A stretch of 64,000 bases of DNA from Enterococcus sp. DIV1094 (lineage in GTDB: Bacteria > Bacillota > Bacilli > Lactobacillales > Enterococcaceae): the NCBI RefSeq assembly GCF_017316305.2, contig NZ_CP147250.1, forward strand, positions 2,727,001 to 2,791,000. Direction: 5' to 3'. The translations under genes and the position numbers were made by a program. Shown here piece after piece: positions 32,956-42,029 of this stretch. Numbering within the stretch: the stretch's first letter is position 1; the number at the start of each line of letters is the position of its first letter. The notes below the pieces were generated by a model. The model searched no databases, was not told the origin of the DNA, and saw only the letters and a program-made list of their open reading frames with translations.

Positions 32956-33534
32956 TTAAAATTGATGATTGATCGCTTGTATGAATTTAAATTGACGATC
33001 GCTATACGCAAATTCTAAAATGCAGCAATTTGCAAATTTTATCTTAGCCACTTGTTCATAAGGCAACCATTTTTGGATGAATAAGTACATCGCACCACCG
33101 TGGCTCACTGCTAAAACGTTTTGATGGTCTTTTTCCATGATATCGGTCAAGGTCGCGTTCATTCTTTGTTGCAGCTCTTTTGCAGACTCGCCACCATATG
33201 GGACAAACGAATCGCCATAGGAAGTTTCCCCAACTGGTCTTTTCGGATTCAAGGCTTCACTTTCCCCTTCAAATCGCCCGAAATTCCATTCTTTTAACCC
33301 TTTACTCCGCTGGTATTCCTTTTGTCCGATAATGATCTCTAACGTATCGGATGCTCGTTCTTGGGTCGATGAATAATACGCATCTAAAGGGATTTGATTG
33401 GTCTGGAAATATTCTCTCGCCACTTCTGCTTGTCTGATTCCCGCTTCTGTCAAAGGAGAGTCACAAGCGCCTTGGATTTTGCCTAATTGATTGAACAACG
33501 TTTGACCATGCCGCATAAGATAAAGTTTTTTCAT
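32956..33534 (-). CDS. histidine phosphatase family protein
   Basis: A 192-residue member of the phosphoglycerate-mutase-like phosphatases. The catalytic motif LMRHGQT (about 5-11) comes first, with the second His in AVSHGGA (about 143-149) and an acid Glu near EWNFGRFEGE. These enzymes remove phosphate through a phospho-His intermediate; substrates range widely. GGAGG eight bases before this ATG fixes the start; a longer frame to 33642 adds a region that contains that site. It is monocistronic. Confidence 0.88.
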   Translation of the reverse strand: MKKLYLMRHGQTLFNQLGKIQGACDSPLTEAGIRQAEVAREYFQTNQIPLDAYYSSTQERASDTLEIIIGQKEYQRSKGLKEWNFGRFEGESEALNPKRPVGETSYGDSFVPYGGESAKELQQRMNATLTDIMEKDHQNVLAVSHGGAMYLFIQKWLPYEQVAKIKFANCCILEFAYSDRQFKFIQAINHQF

Positions 33535-33641
33535 CACGAGTCCTCCATATCGATTTGTGTATGTATGTTCACTTTTTAGTATAGCCTCTGGAGTGAACTC
33601 TAAGTCAATAGGGAAATTTCCTTTTCGATGAGTTTGTGACA

Positions 33642-33698
33642 AAAATAAGCGCCTCTTTCCAAATACAGAATAAATCTGTGGAAGGAGGCGCTTATTTT
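33642..33698. terminator. terminator of the TetR/ABC operon
   Basis: AAAATAAGCGCCTCTTTCCA (33642-33661) pairs with its complement at 33679-33698. It is T-rich on both sides, just after the TetR stop. Confidence 0.9.
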
Positions 33699-33712
33699 CG
33701 TATCCTTACTTT

Positions 33713-34330
33713 CTATTGTTCATTCGCATTCTTGCTTTTTATCCCTATTTCTAACCATTTGACTTTATAGCGAAAATCTTCGATCAGTTCTTCTGCGGTC
33801 CATTGATTGACCATATAATCGGTCAAAGAATTCATGACAAGAGCCATCACGAAATACAAAAAGCTGATTGCTTCTTCTGTTGTGTCCATGCTGATCTGGT
33901 TGATTTTCAATAAATCCAGCCATTGTTGGACCATAGATGAATCGTGGTTAGTAGGTAAACGTTTTGATGAACCAAGGTCACTCGCTCGGGTCAGTAATTT
34001 GATCGATCGCCAATAAGGACTATCCTTGCTTAATCCACCACACCAAGCAAGGTATTCTTCGATGCCTAAGAAAAAGTGATCTCGATTTCGATTGATCGAT
34101 GCAATGATATCTCCGTGGACTCGATTGGAGTAGTTTCGTACAGTAAATGTGTATGCATCTTCCAAATCCTGGAAATATTTATAAAATGCACCGCGGGACA
34201 TTTCCATGGCTTCAACGATTTCGGAGACTTTGACTTGGCTGATGTGCCGATCATAAAATTTATCGAGTAAAATCTCTAAGATCCATTGCTGCTTTTCTTT
34301 AGAAATGTTAAAAAAAGTCTCTTTCGGCAT
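33713..34330 (-). CDS. TetR-family transcriptional regulator
   Basis: A 205-residue TetR-type repressor. The HTH (KVSEIVEAMEMSRGAFYKYF, about 36-55) is followed by a helical ligand domain with no recognised subfamily. It is the last gene of a run of permease, ATPase and regulator, 20 bases after the ATPase stop. A 17-base palindrome at the operon promoter (36143-36159) is a likely binding site, so the protein probably represses its own operon and lets go when an exported toxic compound appears. The start was set two codons downstream of the longest frame because AGGGAGA abuts the first ATG. Confidence 0.85.
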   Translation of the reverse strand: MPKETFFNISKEKQQWILEILLDKFYDRHISQVKVSEIVEAMEMSRGAFYKYFQDLEDAYTFTVRNYSNRVHGDIIASINRNRDHFFLGIEEYLAWCGGLSKDSPYWRSIKLLTRASDLGSSKRLPTNHDSSMVQQWLDLLKINQISMDTTEEAISFLYFVMALVMNSLTDYMVNQWTAEELIEDFRYKVKWLEIGIKSKNANEQ

Positions 34331-34349
34331 AAGCATTCTCCCTTACTGC

Positions 34350-35033
34350 TTACTCTGCGATTGTTTGCTCTGTCAAATAACCATCTTCCATGCGATAGAC
34401 ACGATCGCTCCATTGGATCATCCGAGAATCATGTGTGACCATGACCGTGGCTTTTTGTTTCTCATGTGCTTCTTTCACTAGTAATTTAACAACTTCATAT
34501 GCATGGTCGGTATCTAAACTTGCTGTCGGTTCGTCTGCTAAAATCAAGCTTGGCTCATTGAACAATGCTCTCGCGATCGCTACACGTTGTCGTTCCCCGC
34601 CAGATAAATCTTTCGGATAGCTGTCTTTCAATTCGTAGACATCTAGTGATTTCAGCAGTTCGTCGATTCGTTCGTCCTCTTCTTTTTTCTTAGCGACACG
34701 ATCAACTAAATAAAATTGTTCTTTGACTTTTAGAAAAGGGATCAAATTCGAACTTTGTAAAATAAAACCAATCTCCTTAAAGCGTAAATCCGCTCGCTTT
34801 TTTTCATTTAATTCGGAAAAAGAATGTCCGTTAATGGTTATTTCGCCTGAACTAGGTGTTTGTAAGCCACCAGAGATTGTTAGAAAGGTACTTTTTCCTG
34901 AGCCTGAAGGACCAATGATACTAACAAATTCTCCTTGCTTCACTGAAAAATCGATTTCTTTTAGGGCAGTTACTTCTGTACGTCCATTACCAAATTTTTT
35001 GACGATCTTTTTCATTGTCAAGATTTCTTTCAT
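34350..35033 (-). CDS. ABC transporter ATP-binding protein (MacB/LolD type)
   Basis: A 227-residue ATPase of the MacB/LolD/FtsE branch. Walker A is GPSGSGKST (about 40-48), the signature is LSGGERQRVAIARAL (about 142-156), Walker B is LILADEPTASLD (about 162-173) and the switch is MVTHDSRMI. It pairs with the single FtsX-like permease gene four bases upstream; two of each would make the full exporter. AGGAGG seven bases before the ATG supports the start. The substrate is unknown; homologous two-gene units export peptides, lipids or antimicrobials. Confidence 0.92.
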   Translation of the reverse strand: MKEILTMKKIVKKFGNGRTEVTALKEIDFSVKQGEFVSIIGPSGSGKSTFLTISGGLQTPSSGEITINGHSFSELNEKKRADLRFKEIGFILQSSNLIPFLKVKEQFYLVDRVAKKKEEDERIDELLKSLDVYELKDSYPKDLSGGERQRVAIARALFNEPSLILADEPTASLDTDHAYEVVKLLVKEAHEKQKATVMVTHDSRMIQWSDRVYRMEDGYLTEQTIAE

Positions 35034-35037
35034 TTCA

Positions 35038-36111
35038 TTATCCTCCTATCGCAATTACTGGATCAACTTTAGCGACTGTTCGGATCGAGAACAGACCACC
35101 GATCATGGCTACGACGATCAAGATCCCGCTATACAATAGCCATTGCGACCAAATGATGGCAAACGGCATGGCTGCTGGTAAGATCAAGCTAGTCAAGTAA
35201 GCTAAGCCGACAGCGAATAGGACACCGACAAAGCCGACAATGAATGCTTGCGCTACTAGTGACCGAGCGATAAATGAATTTCTGATCCCTTGCGCTTTCA
35301 TCACGCCGAAAATTGCTGTTTTCTGTAAAGTGATCACGTACATAAAGATGCCGACAACAGCTGCAACGACAACGAACAAGAAATAGATCATCGCATTCAA
35401 TGTCATATTTTGTGCAGAATATCCTGGTAGACTTTGGATAAAGTCTTCAATCGACAATTTTTGCAGTGTTTTTGATCCACCGTCTGTTTGAATGGTGGCT
35501 GCTTGTTTGGTGACGATGGCATTGATTGGTTTTTTCTCATCAGAGGCAAACGGTTGATCGCCAAATTTCAGCTGTGTCCATGTATCAAGATCCGTATAAA
35601 CGACCGGTCCCACGGTATAGTAAGTTTCTGGGAAAATCCCCACGATCGTCAAGTCTTCATCATAGCTACCTATTTTAATTTTTTCGCCGATCGAAAAACC
35701 TAGATCAGCCATATTTTTGGAAATAATGATTTCGTTTTTTTGTTTGAACATCTCGCCTTCCAATAAGTCAGGCAATAAAAACGCATCTCTAGTCGTACCG
35801 AAGACAGTGATATTTTCCTTTTCTTCTGCCTTGACTGCTCCGCTGAACAAACCAATCGGTGCTTTGTCTTTGGCTTCTACTTGATCCAAATCACCTCTTA
35901 CTAATTGGGAAGCAGCAAATACTTTATTTGCATCTTCAGACAATACGATCTCTTGTGCTTGCCAGTCAACGATGGCTTTTTTGAACTCTTCGGATAGTCC
36001 GCTTGCTAGACCCGTCAACATAAAAACGACATAGGCGATTAAAAACATGATCCCAATGATCAGTCCATAACGCATTTTGGCATAGCGCATTTCTTTTATC
36101 GCTAAAAACAT
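35038..36111 (-). CDS. ABC transporter permease (FtsX/MacB-like)
   Basis: A 357-residue FtsX-type permease. One transmembrane helix near the N-terminus (about 15-37) is followed by a large extracytoplasmic domain (about 40-230) and three helices at the C-terminus (about 240-265, 285-312, 322-345). This four-helix layout is typical of mechanotransmission ABC proteins, which move a periplasmic or surface partner rather than a substrate through a channel. It is the first gene of the operon and is preceded by a promoter with a palindromic operator. The partner protein, if any, is not encoded next to it. Confidence 0.88.
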   Translation of the reverse strand: MFLAIKEMRYAKMRYGLIIGIMFLIAYVVFMLTGLASGLSEEFKKAIVDWQAQEIVLSEDANKVFAASQLVRGDLDQVEAKDKAPIGLFSGAVKAEEKENITVFGTTRDAFLLPDLLEGEMFKQKNEIIISKNMADLGFSIGEKIKIGSYDEDLTIVGIFPETYYTVGPVVYTDLDTWTQLKFGDQPFASDEKKPINAIVTKQAATIQTDGGSKTLQKLSIEDFIQSLPGYSAQNMTLNAMIYFLFVVVAAVVGIFMYVITLQKTAIFGVMKAQGIRNSFIARSLVAQAFIVGFVGVLFAVGLAYLTSLILPAAMPFAIIWSQWLLYSGILIVVAMIGGLFSIRTVAKVDPVIAIGG

Positions 36112-36142
36112 TTTTTGATTCCTCCATTTCGATCACTTTGCG

Positions 36143-36196
36143 AGTGACAAAGTGTCACTGGAGAAAAGTATAGCGCTTGTATCGACCAAAAGTCAA
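36143..36196 (-). promoter_or_regulatory. promoter and TetR-type operator of the ABC operon
   Basis: On the minus strand TTGACT (36196-36191), an 18-base spacer and TATACT (36172-36167). The palindrome AGTGACA-N3-TGTCACT (36143-36159) lies just after it, where a bound repressor would block transcription. Confidence 0.75.
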
Positions 36197-36313
36197 TTGC
36201 TTGGTTTGCTTATTCAGTTCATAAGATTATTATTTTTTTAAAGAAAAAAACACTGAGAACTGCTTAGCTGGATGCGAGCAATGATTTTCATAGGATGAAA
36301 GGAATAAACGAAA

Positions 36314-36361
36314 AGCAACCGCCAAAATAGTGCTTATTGGCATACTATCTTGGTGGTCGCT
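36314..36361 (-). terminator. terminator of the lipoprotein operon
   Basis: AGCAACCGCCAAAATAGT (36314-36331) pairs imperfectly with ACTATCTTGGTGGTCGCT (36344-36361), just after the lipoprotein stop. Confidence 0.8.
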
Positions 36362-36390
36362 ATTATTACTTTACCTTACAGATTTAACAT

Positions 36391-38235
36391 CTAAAATCCT
36401 CCTGGTCCCATTTGACCAAAGGAGACTGCTTCACCGGATTGAGAGATCGTCATTGAAGTATTTGAGAAAGTGAAAGTCCCTAGATCATTCGCACCACTGA
36501 CTATCGGCTGCTCACTAAGACCATTTTTGCCTTCAGTTTGAGTGCTTCCGCCGCTAGCAATAGTATACGTTTCCCCAACCGCAAGCTGTGGTGAGGAGAC
36601 AACGATTGTTTGATAATTTTTTGATGGTTGATAGGCAAGCACTGCTTCCCCTGCTTCTGATGTGATACTCATCAGTGTATCTGCTTGTTGGACAGTTTCA
36701 TAACTGATTGCTACCGTTGCCTGAGTGGAACTATCGCTGACGGTTTGCGCCATCCCATTGGAACCAGCTGCCACAAAGGTTCCACCTGTTAAAGTAAAGG
36801 TTCCACCGTAATCTAATGCACCGTTGCCGCCATTTACTGGGCCATCGATCAACATCGTCCCTCCTGACATCTCGATAGTGCCATTGCTATCTAAACCATC
36901 ACCTTCTGCATTGACATAGACAGTACCACCGTTGATGATCACTTTTTTACTATCATCCGACGCATCGGGTGGTCCGCCAAAGCTGTCAGCGCCAAATTGA
37001 CCAGTCGTTGTTTCTGTGTCACTACCACCACCAGCATTGATCCCATCATCGCTGGCAGTGACATTTATTTCTCCGTCATTAAAGGTAATGACTGCCGATT
37101 CGATTCCTTCATAGGATTGCTGGATCTCGATCATACCGCCATTGAAGGTCAATTCGTTGTCCGTGTGGATGCCGTCATCCCCAGAGCTTAACGTGAGCGT
37201 GCCTCCGGTTATTTCCGCAAGATTATTTGTATGGATACTGTCATCTGCACTGTTGATGACATACGTTCCGCTACTGATCAATACGTTGTTACCGGCTTTC
37301 ATTCCTTTATAACTTTCATTAGTATCTAAATTGGTGCTGTCTGCTCCTTGGGCGGTTTGGATCGTGATTTCTGCTTCTTGGCTATTGATAGCAGTTTCCG
37401 CTTGGATACCGTCTGTTCCGCTATTAATCTCGAAAGTCCCACCGTCGATCGCTACATATCCTTTTGTTTCATCTTCTGCGTTGGTCGCTTGGATTCCATC
37501 CCCTTCTTCCGTGGTGATTTGATAGTTTCCTCCTTTGATGGCTACAGCGTCTTTTCCTTTCAACCCATTATTCTTCGCGTTGATCGTGTAAGTGCCAGAT
37601 ATCAAGATCAAATCATCTTTACTACGAATGCCGTTGCTATAGTTTCCATCGACAGTCAATGCACCGGTTCCGTTGATGGTCAAATCTTCTTTACTGTATA
37701 GTGTTGCGTCTGGTTCCGTTTCGTTTTCAGCAAGTGTATAGTTTTCACCATCAGATAAATGATTTTCGGTATTTTCTGCTAGGGTTACTATCGCCTTTTC
37801 TGTTTGTTGGATCGCAACAGCCGGCCCGTTAGAATTGGTGATTGTTACACCATTGAAGATAAGATGGACTTTTTCTTCTTTTGGCACATTCACGATCAAT
37901 TGACCGTCAGTCAGAGTCCCGCTGATCGCATAGGTTCCTCCTTGCGTGATCGTTACTTGTTCGTCCACTACTTCGACGCCTTCTCCTGTAACTTCTGTCT
38001 TCTCGCCTAATTGGATGTCGATGGCAGAACTTTTCTCATAGCTCGTTGTTAAATCTTCTGTCTCATAGGTGCCATAAGTCGTTTGTTGTTCTGTCGTTGT
38101 CGCATCAGTAGACAGCGTTGTCGCCGTACTTGCTTCGGACGCGTCTGTACTCGCCTGATTCGAAGAAGTCGAATCTGCTGAAGAACAGGCGGTCAATAAT
38201 AGACTGGCGGTAATCAATGAATAGATTTTTTTCAT
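36391..38235 (-). CDS. beta-helical carbohydrate-binding-domain lipoprotein (DUF4353)
   Basis: A 614-residue lipoprotein with signal peptide and lipobox LLTAC (Cys17). A Ser/Thr-rich linker (about 18-65) leads into many repeats of GDGI.., DDGIHTDN, GGTFEINSGTDGIQ type, the pattern of a right-handed parallel beta-helix known as DUF4353 or carbohydrate-binding domain-containing protein. It is anchored outside the cell membrane and probably binds or modifies a polymer. It is the last gene of an operon with DUF4956 and VTC-domain proteins; the same trio, often with CotH, recurs in other bacteria. The coding DNA is repetitive and richer in GC than its neighbours. Confidence 0.85.
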   Translation of the reverse strand: MKKIYSLITASLLLTACSSADSTSSNQASTDASEASTATTLSTDATTTEQQTTYGTYETEDLTTSYEKSSAIDIQLGEKTEVTGEGVEVVDEQVTITQGGTYAISGTLTDGQLIVNVPKEEKVHLIFNGVTITNSNGPAVAIQQTEKAIVTLAENTENHLSDGENYTLAENETEPDATLYSKEDLTINGTGALTVDGNYSNGIRSKDDLILISGTYTINAKNNGLKGKDAVAIKGGNYQITTEEGDGIQATNAEDETKGYVAIDGGTFEINSGTDGIQAETAINSQEAEITIQTAQGADSTNLDTNESYKGMKAGNNVLISSGTYVINSADDSIHTNNLAEITGGTLTLSSGDDGIHTDNELTFNGGMIEIQQSYEGIESAVITFNDGEINVTASDDGINAGGGSDTETTTGQFGADSFGGPPDASDDSKKVIINGGTVYVNAEGDGLDSNGTIEMSGGTMLIDGPVNGGNGALDYGGTFTLTGGTFVAAGSNGMAQTVSDSSTQATVAISYETVQQADTLMSITSEAGEAVLAYQPSKNYQTIVVSSPQLAVGETYTIASGGSTQTEGKNGLSEQPIVSGANDLGTFTFSNTSMTISQSGEAVSFGQMGPGGF

Positions 38236-38250
38236 GCGCGTTCCTCCTCT

Positions 38251-38925
38251 TTATAATTCCTCGCGATTTGTTGCTACTTTGCCTAGTACGATCGGTAAAT
38301 TGCCATTACGTACACGGATGTGATCAATGATTTCTTTTTCCTGTTGGTGATTTTTCAATAAGAGGATATAGCGTAATTCATACAGACTGCCCATTGTCGT
38401 TGTTCGGACTGAACTGAGGTGATGCGTATACGTGTATTTCTCAAAAATATCAGTAAATAGTTCAGGATAATCTAAATCTTCTGGGATCGTTACTTTCAAT
38501 TCTCTTTCAGCTACTTTATTCTGATTGCCAAATGGTGAAAGGTACAGTACTAATAAAAAGATTGCGACAATCACTGAAAATATTAGTACATACGTCACAT
38601 AGCCCATCCCTGTAGCAATCCCGATACCCATTGACCAGAAAATACTCGTGATCTCCCTTGACCCACCAGCGACGGAACGAAAGCGAATCAAGCTGAACGC
38701 ACCAACAACTGCTAGCCCTGTTCCCAGGTTCCCGTTTACTAGCATGATGACGGATTGAACGAGTATCGGTAAGACTGCAACAGTAACGACAAAACTTTTT
38801 GTATAGACATTCCGTTGCATATGGATAAAGGCGACTAATAAACCTAATAGTAGTGAGGTGGCGATACATAGCAATAACTGGAATGGTTGAATAGTCGTAC
38901 CTGATTCGATCAAACTAGATAACAT
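38251..38925 (-). CDS. DUF4956 membrane protein
   Basis: A 224-residue protein of the DUF4956 family. Four hydrophobic segments lie in the first ~130 residues (about 16-35, 45-65, 70-85 and 105-130), then a soluble cytoplasmic domain (about 135-224). The segment LGTGLAVVGAFSLIRFRSVAGG is the characteristic conserved loop. The family nearly always sits beside VTC-domain proteins; the pair is thought to form a membrane-bound polymerase. Its start overlaps the VTC stop by 11 bases, so the two are coupled. Confidence 0.85.
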   Translation of the reverse strand: MLSSLIESGTTIQPFQLLLCIATSLLLGLLVAFIHMQRNVYTKSFVVTVAVLPILVQSVIMLVNGNLGTGLAVVGAFSLIRFRSVAGGSREITSIFWSMGIGIATGMGYVTYVLIFSVIVAIFLLVLYLSPFGNQNKVAERELKVTIPEDLDYPELFTDIFEKYTYTHHLSSVRTTTMGSLYELRYILLLKNHQQEKEIIDHIRVRNGNLPIVLGKVATNREEL

Positions 38926-39640
38926 GTTGATTCTCCTCCTTTGTTTGAATAAATAAATGTCGCTTATACGTTTCTGCGTATTTTGAAAAACTTCCTTTTC
39001 TCAGTTGATACGCATTGAGTAACTCGACAAACCACAAAGGATATGCCCCTAGCGCTTTGACTTCCATCAATACGCCAAGCTCTGGTGCGACTAAGTTTTC
39101 TTCTCCGGTGATGGCTAGATCTAGATTTGTTTGGCGAAAACGGATGTGTTGATCAAAGGTTACACGAAAGTCAGGATCGGTTTTGCCAAATAGCGACATT
39201 CGCTCATAAATGATCAGTGTCTTCGGTGATAAATCCGGATTTTTTCTGAATAACCAATCCACTTCCTGTTGGATCTGTTCATGGTTTTCGCTAGGAAAGT
39301 CTTTTGTTTGGAGCCATTTTAGATACTCAGAATAAGTTAGCGGAAGTCTCCTTTTATAGACGATCCCATTGACCTTTTTCTTGATTTCCAAAAAAACGAG
39401 CGATGAATCAGTCGGCACCCCATAACTTCGCACCCTGAATTTTTCTTTGTATCTCGGCTTATTCATGGAATTTGTAATAAAACGATCGTCTGCTGTATCA
39501 AAGTACAACGATAAAATCGTATGCAACCCGTAATCGTCGATCTGCATCTGTTTTTTCAGTTCTTCAATAAACGAATGAAACTGAGTCGTAGTCAATAGGT
39601 ATTTTGTTTCTTTGCGTTGAAATACATTTTTTAATTTCAT
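38915..39640 (-). CDS. VTC-domain polyphosphate polymerase-like protein
   Basis: A 241-residue soluble protein of the VTC domain superfamily, relatives of the yeast Vtc4 catalytic core that makes polyphosphate from ATP inside a triphosphate-tunnel fold. Tunnel residues are visible: RKETKYLL near the N-terminus, YFDTADDRF, KFRVRSYG, FLEIKKKVNG, YKRRLPL and a late MEVKALG. AGGAGG before this ATG favours the start at 39640; a longer frame to 39685 contains that site. It opens the three-gene operon with DUF4956 and the beta-helix lipoprotein, divergent from a two-component system. Whether it makes polyphosphate or another product is open. Confidence 0.85.
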   Translation of the reverse strand: MKLKNVFQRKETKYLLTTTQFHSFIEELKKQMQIDDYGLHTILSLYFDTADDRFITNSMNKPRYKEKFRVRSYGVPTDSSLVFLEIKKKVNGIVYKRRLPLTYSEYLKWLQTKDFPSENHEQIQQEVDWLFRKNPDLSPKTLIIYERMSLFGKTDPDFRVTFDQHIRFRQTNLDLAITGEENLVAPELGVLMEVKALGAYPLWFVELLNAYQLRKGSFSKYAETYKRHLFIQTKEENQHVI

Positions 39641-39692
39641 TTTCTTTCCTCCTGGTTTTCTTAAGTGATGCCATCTAGCATACAAAGGTTAG

Positions 39693-39721
39693 CTTAAACG
39701 TAACTTAATCCGAAATTTAAG
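39693..39721. promoter_or_regulatory. direct-repeat operator between VTC operon and two-component system
   Basis: CTTAA repeats at 39693-39697 and 39704-39708, 11 bases apart, followed by a TTTAAG. OmpR-type regulators bind such helical-turn-spaced direct repeats, and the regulator gene starts about 60 bases away. Confidence 0.5.
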
Positions 39722-39782
39722 TTTTCTTTATGCTAATCATGGTAAAATCAACACGTATGCTAAAACAATTGAGGTGTAACGT

Positions 39783-40457
39783 ATGATTAAATTATTAGTG
39801 ATTGAAGATGATCACGTATTGTCGGAAAATATCAAAGAAATCATTTCTGAAATCGGTGAAGTGACTCAAGTCTATGATGGTAGTGAAGGGTTATATGAAT
39901 TAGAATCTGGGGTTTATTATCTAGCAGTTCTTGATTTGATGATCCCTGAAATGAATGGGTATGAAGTATTAGCACAGCTAAGGAAACAGAAAATGATGAC
40001 CCCTGTGCTGATCTTGACAGCGAAAGATGGCTTAGAAGATAAGATCGAAGGCTTTGAGCGCGGCGCGGATGACTATTTGACCAAGCCCTTTTATCGGGAA
40101 GAATTACTGATGCGCATCAAAGCGTTATTGAAACGTTCGCTGGGACTTTTTAATGAACATTCGTTGGCGTATCAAGAAATCATCTGCGACTTGCACCAAA
40201 ATACGGTCGAATATAAGAAACAACTTCTACCGATCCAAGGGAAAGAATTTGAACTGCTTGTTTATTTTTTGCAAAATAAAGGGATCATTTTGACAAAAGA
40301 ACAGATTTTTGACCGTATCTGGGGATTTGATTCAGACACGACGATCACTGTCGTCGAAGTCTATATGAGTAATCTAAGAAAGCACCTACGTGAAACGGGT
40401 TTGGATAAAGAAATCAAAACGTTACGTAATGTTGGCTATATCTTGCAGGGAGAGTGA
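39783..40457 (+). CDS. OmpR-family response regulator
   Basis: A 224-residue response regulator. The receiver domain (about 1-115) has the acidic pair in IEDDH, the phospho-Asp in AVLDLMIPEMNG (about 52), Thr in LILTAKD and Lys in YLTKPF. The winged-helix DNA-binding domain follows (about 125-224), with the usual TVVEVYMSNLRKHL recognition region. GAGGTG precedes the ATG. The kinase gene starts four bases after its stop. It is divergent from the VTC/DUF4956/lipoprotein operon and likely controls that operon and itself through the CTTAA repeats. Confidence 0.95.
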   Translation: MIKLLVIEDDHVLSENIKEIISEIGEVTQVYDGSEGLYELESGVYYLAVLDLMIPEMNGYEVLAQLRKQKMMTPVLILTAKDGLEDKIEGFERGADDYLTKPFYREELLMRIKALLKRSLGLFNEHSLAYQEIICDLHQNTVEYKKQLLPIQGKEFELLVYFLQNKGIILTKEQIFDRIWGFDSDTTITVVEVYMSNLRKHLRETGLDKEIKTLRNVGYILQGE

Positions 40458-40461
40458 TGCT

Positions 40462-41772
40462 ATGACTGACAGTATTTCAAATAGACAACGTAAAAAACTT
40501 TTTGCAGCTAACGTGACAGCATTTGCGGTGATCTTTCTTTTGCTTGGCGGAATCATTTTGCAACTATTGAATCAGACCGCCTATCGTGAAACCGATCTGA
40601 TGTTGAAAAACAGCACGATCAATTCTCGTATGGTGCAATTAGAAATCGAACGGTACCAACAAGGCGATCCTTTCTTAAACGCGCAAATCCCGCCACGTCA
40701 GGCAGACTCGTTACCAGAAGGTGATCGTTTTAATACGCAAGTCATTTTGTGGTCGGCTTCGGGTGAAGTATTGAATAAAGAAACTATCGGCGGACGGTTT
40801 AATCAAATCGAAGGAATCAAGCTGGACACCACTCATCTAGACACGATCCAAAATATTGATTTGGGGCAAGATGGACAAGAAACACCCCTTACTTTTCGTT
40901 CCATCACCAAAAAAGCAACAAATCAAGGCGAAGTTGCCTATGTCCAAGTGTTAGAAAATACCAATCAAATCAGTTCTTCTTTGCGAACATTCCAAACGAT
41001 CATGATTCTTTGCATGATTGTTTTCTGGTTAGGTTCCATCGGCGTCAGTTATTATTTATCCAAGCTCAATATGCGTCCGATCCTTGCTTCTTGGCGGCGA
41101 CAACGAGAATTTGTCGAAAATGCCTCACATGAGTTACGCACACCTTTGACGATCATCCAAAATAGTTTGGAACATTTATTCACCAAACCGAACCATACGA
41201 TCATTGATGAATCTGAAAGTATCGCACAAGCATTGTCTGAAACGAGACGTTTGACTGGGTTGACTTCGGACTTGTTGACGTTAGCACGGAATGACTCAAG
41301 TCAAGATACACTCACGAAGCAAGAGTTACGTACCAAAGGATTTATTGCCGAGCTGGTCAAGCCTTTCCAAGAGATGGCAACGATTGATCAAAAAGAATTT
41401 CTTTTAGATAATCAAGCAGATATCAACGTTTTAGCAGATCCGAAAAAACTCCATCAAGTCTTAGTGATTTTATTGGATAACGCACTGAAATATACAAGTA
41501 CACACGATCAAATCATCGTCACCTCAACGAACACGAACAAAGATTGGGTGATCCATGTCAAAAATACCGGCCCTTCGATCAGCGATGAAGACAAGAAACG
41601 GATTTTTGATCGCTTTTACCGCGAGGATCAAGCAAGATCAAAAGAAACTGGCGGTTATGGTCTCGGTTTGGCGATTGCGAAACAATTGATCGAACAACAT
41701 AAAGGACAATTGACGGTAGCGGATCATCAACCTTTAGGCGTTGATTTTAAAATCCAGCTGCCTATCAAATAA
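40462..41772 (+). CDS. sensor histidine kinase
   Basis: A 436-residue membrane kinase. Two transmembrane helices (about 15-37 and 183-205) enclose a ~145-residue extracytoplasmic sensor region. HisKA carries ENASHELRTPLTIIQ (about 224-238, His is the phosphorylated residue). The ATP domain has an N-box (VILLDNALKYT), a G1 box (VKNTGPSI) and a G2-type motif (GGYGLGLAIAKQLI). GGGAGAG before this ATG fixes the start; a longer frame to 40390 runs into the regulator gene. It is cotranscribed with the regulator. The signal is unknown. Confidence 0.94.
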   Translation: MTDSISNRQRKKLFAANVTAFAVIFLLLGGIILQLLNQTAYRETDLMLKNSTINSRMVQLEIERYQQGDPFLNAQIPPRQADSLPEGDRFNTQVILWSASGEVLNKETIGGRFNQIEGIKLDTTHLDTIQNIDLGQDGQETPLTFRSITKKATNQGEVAYVQVLENTNQISSSLRTFQTIMILCMIVFWLGSIGVSYYLSKLNMRPILASWRRQREFVENASHELRTPLTIIQNSLEHLFTKPNHTIIDESESIAQALSETRRLTGLTSDLLTLARNDSSQDTLTKQELRTKGFIAELVKPFQEMATIDQKEFLLDNQADINVLADPKKLHQVLVILLDNALKYTSTHDQIIVTSTNTNKDWVIHVKNTGPSISDEDKKRIFDRFYREDQARSKETGGYGLGLAIAKQLIEQHKGQLTVADHQPLGVDFKIQLPIK

Positions 41773-41800
41773 GCGACACTGTTAGATTTAATCACACGTT

Positions 41801-41846
41801 AAAAGACACTTCGATCAATAGCTGAGGCTAGGATGAAGTGTTTTTT
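41801..41846 (+). terminator. terminator of the two-component operon
   Basis: CACTTC (41807-41812) pairs with GAAGTG (41835-41840), extended by A/T pairs, followed by a T-run. Confidence 0.75.
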
Positions 41847-42029
41847 ATTGGTTTTGTTTTTCGTATTCATTGGCTAATTGTAGTAAAATAAACCTATGGA
41901 AAAAAATAATTGATACATTTTGTTGCTTACCTTAAAAGACGAATAAGCAAAAGGTTTGAAGTGATCCTATCGAAAAATTTGGCTAGATGCTTCTTCCCTA
42001 TTCTCAAATAAGAAATGGAGGTTTTTTGC

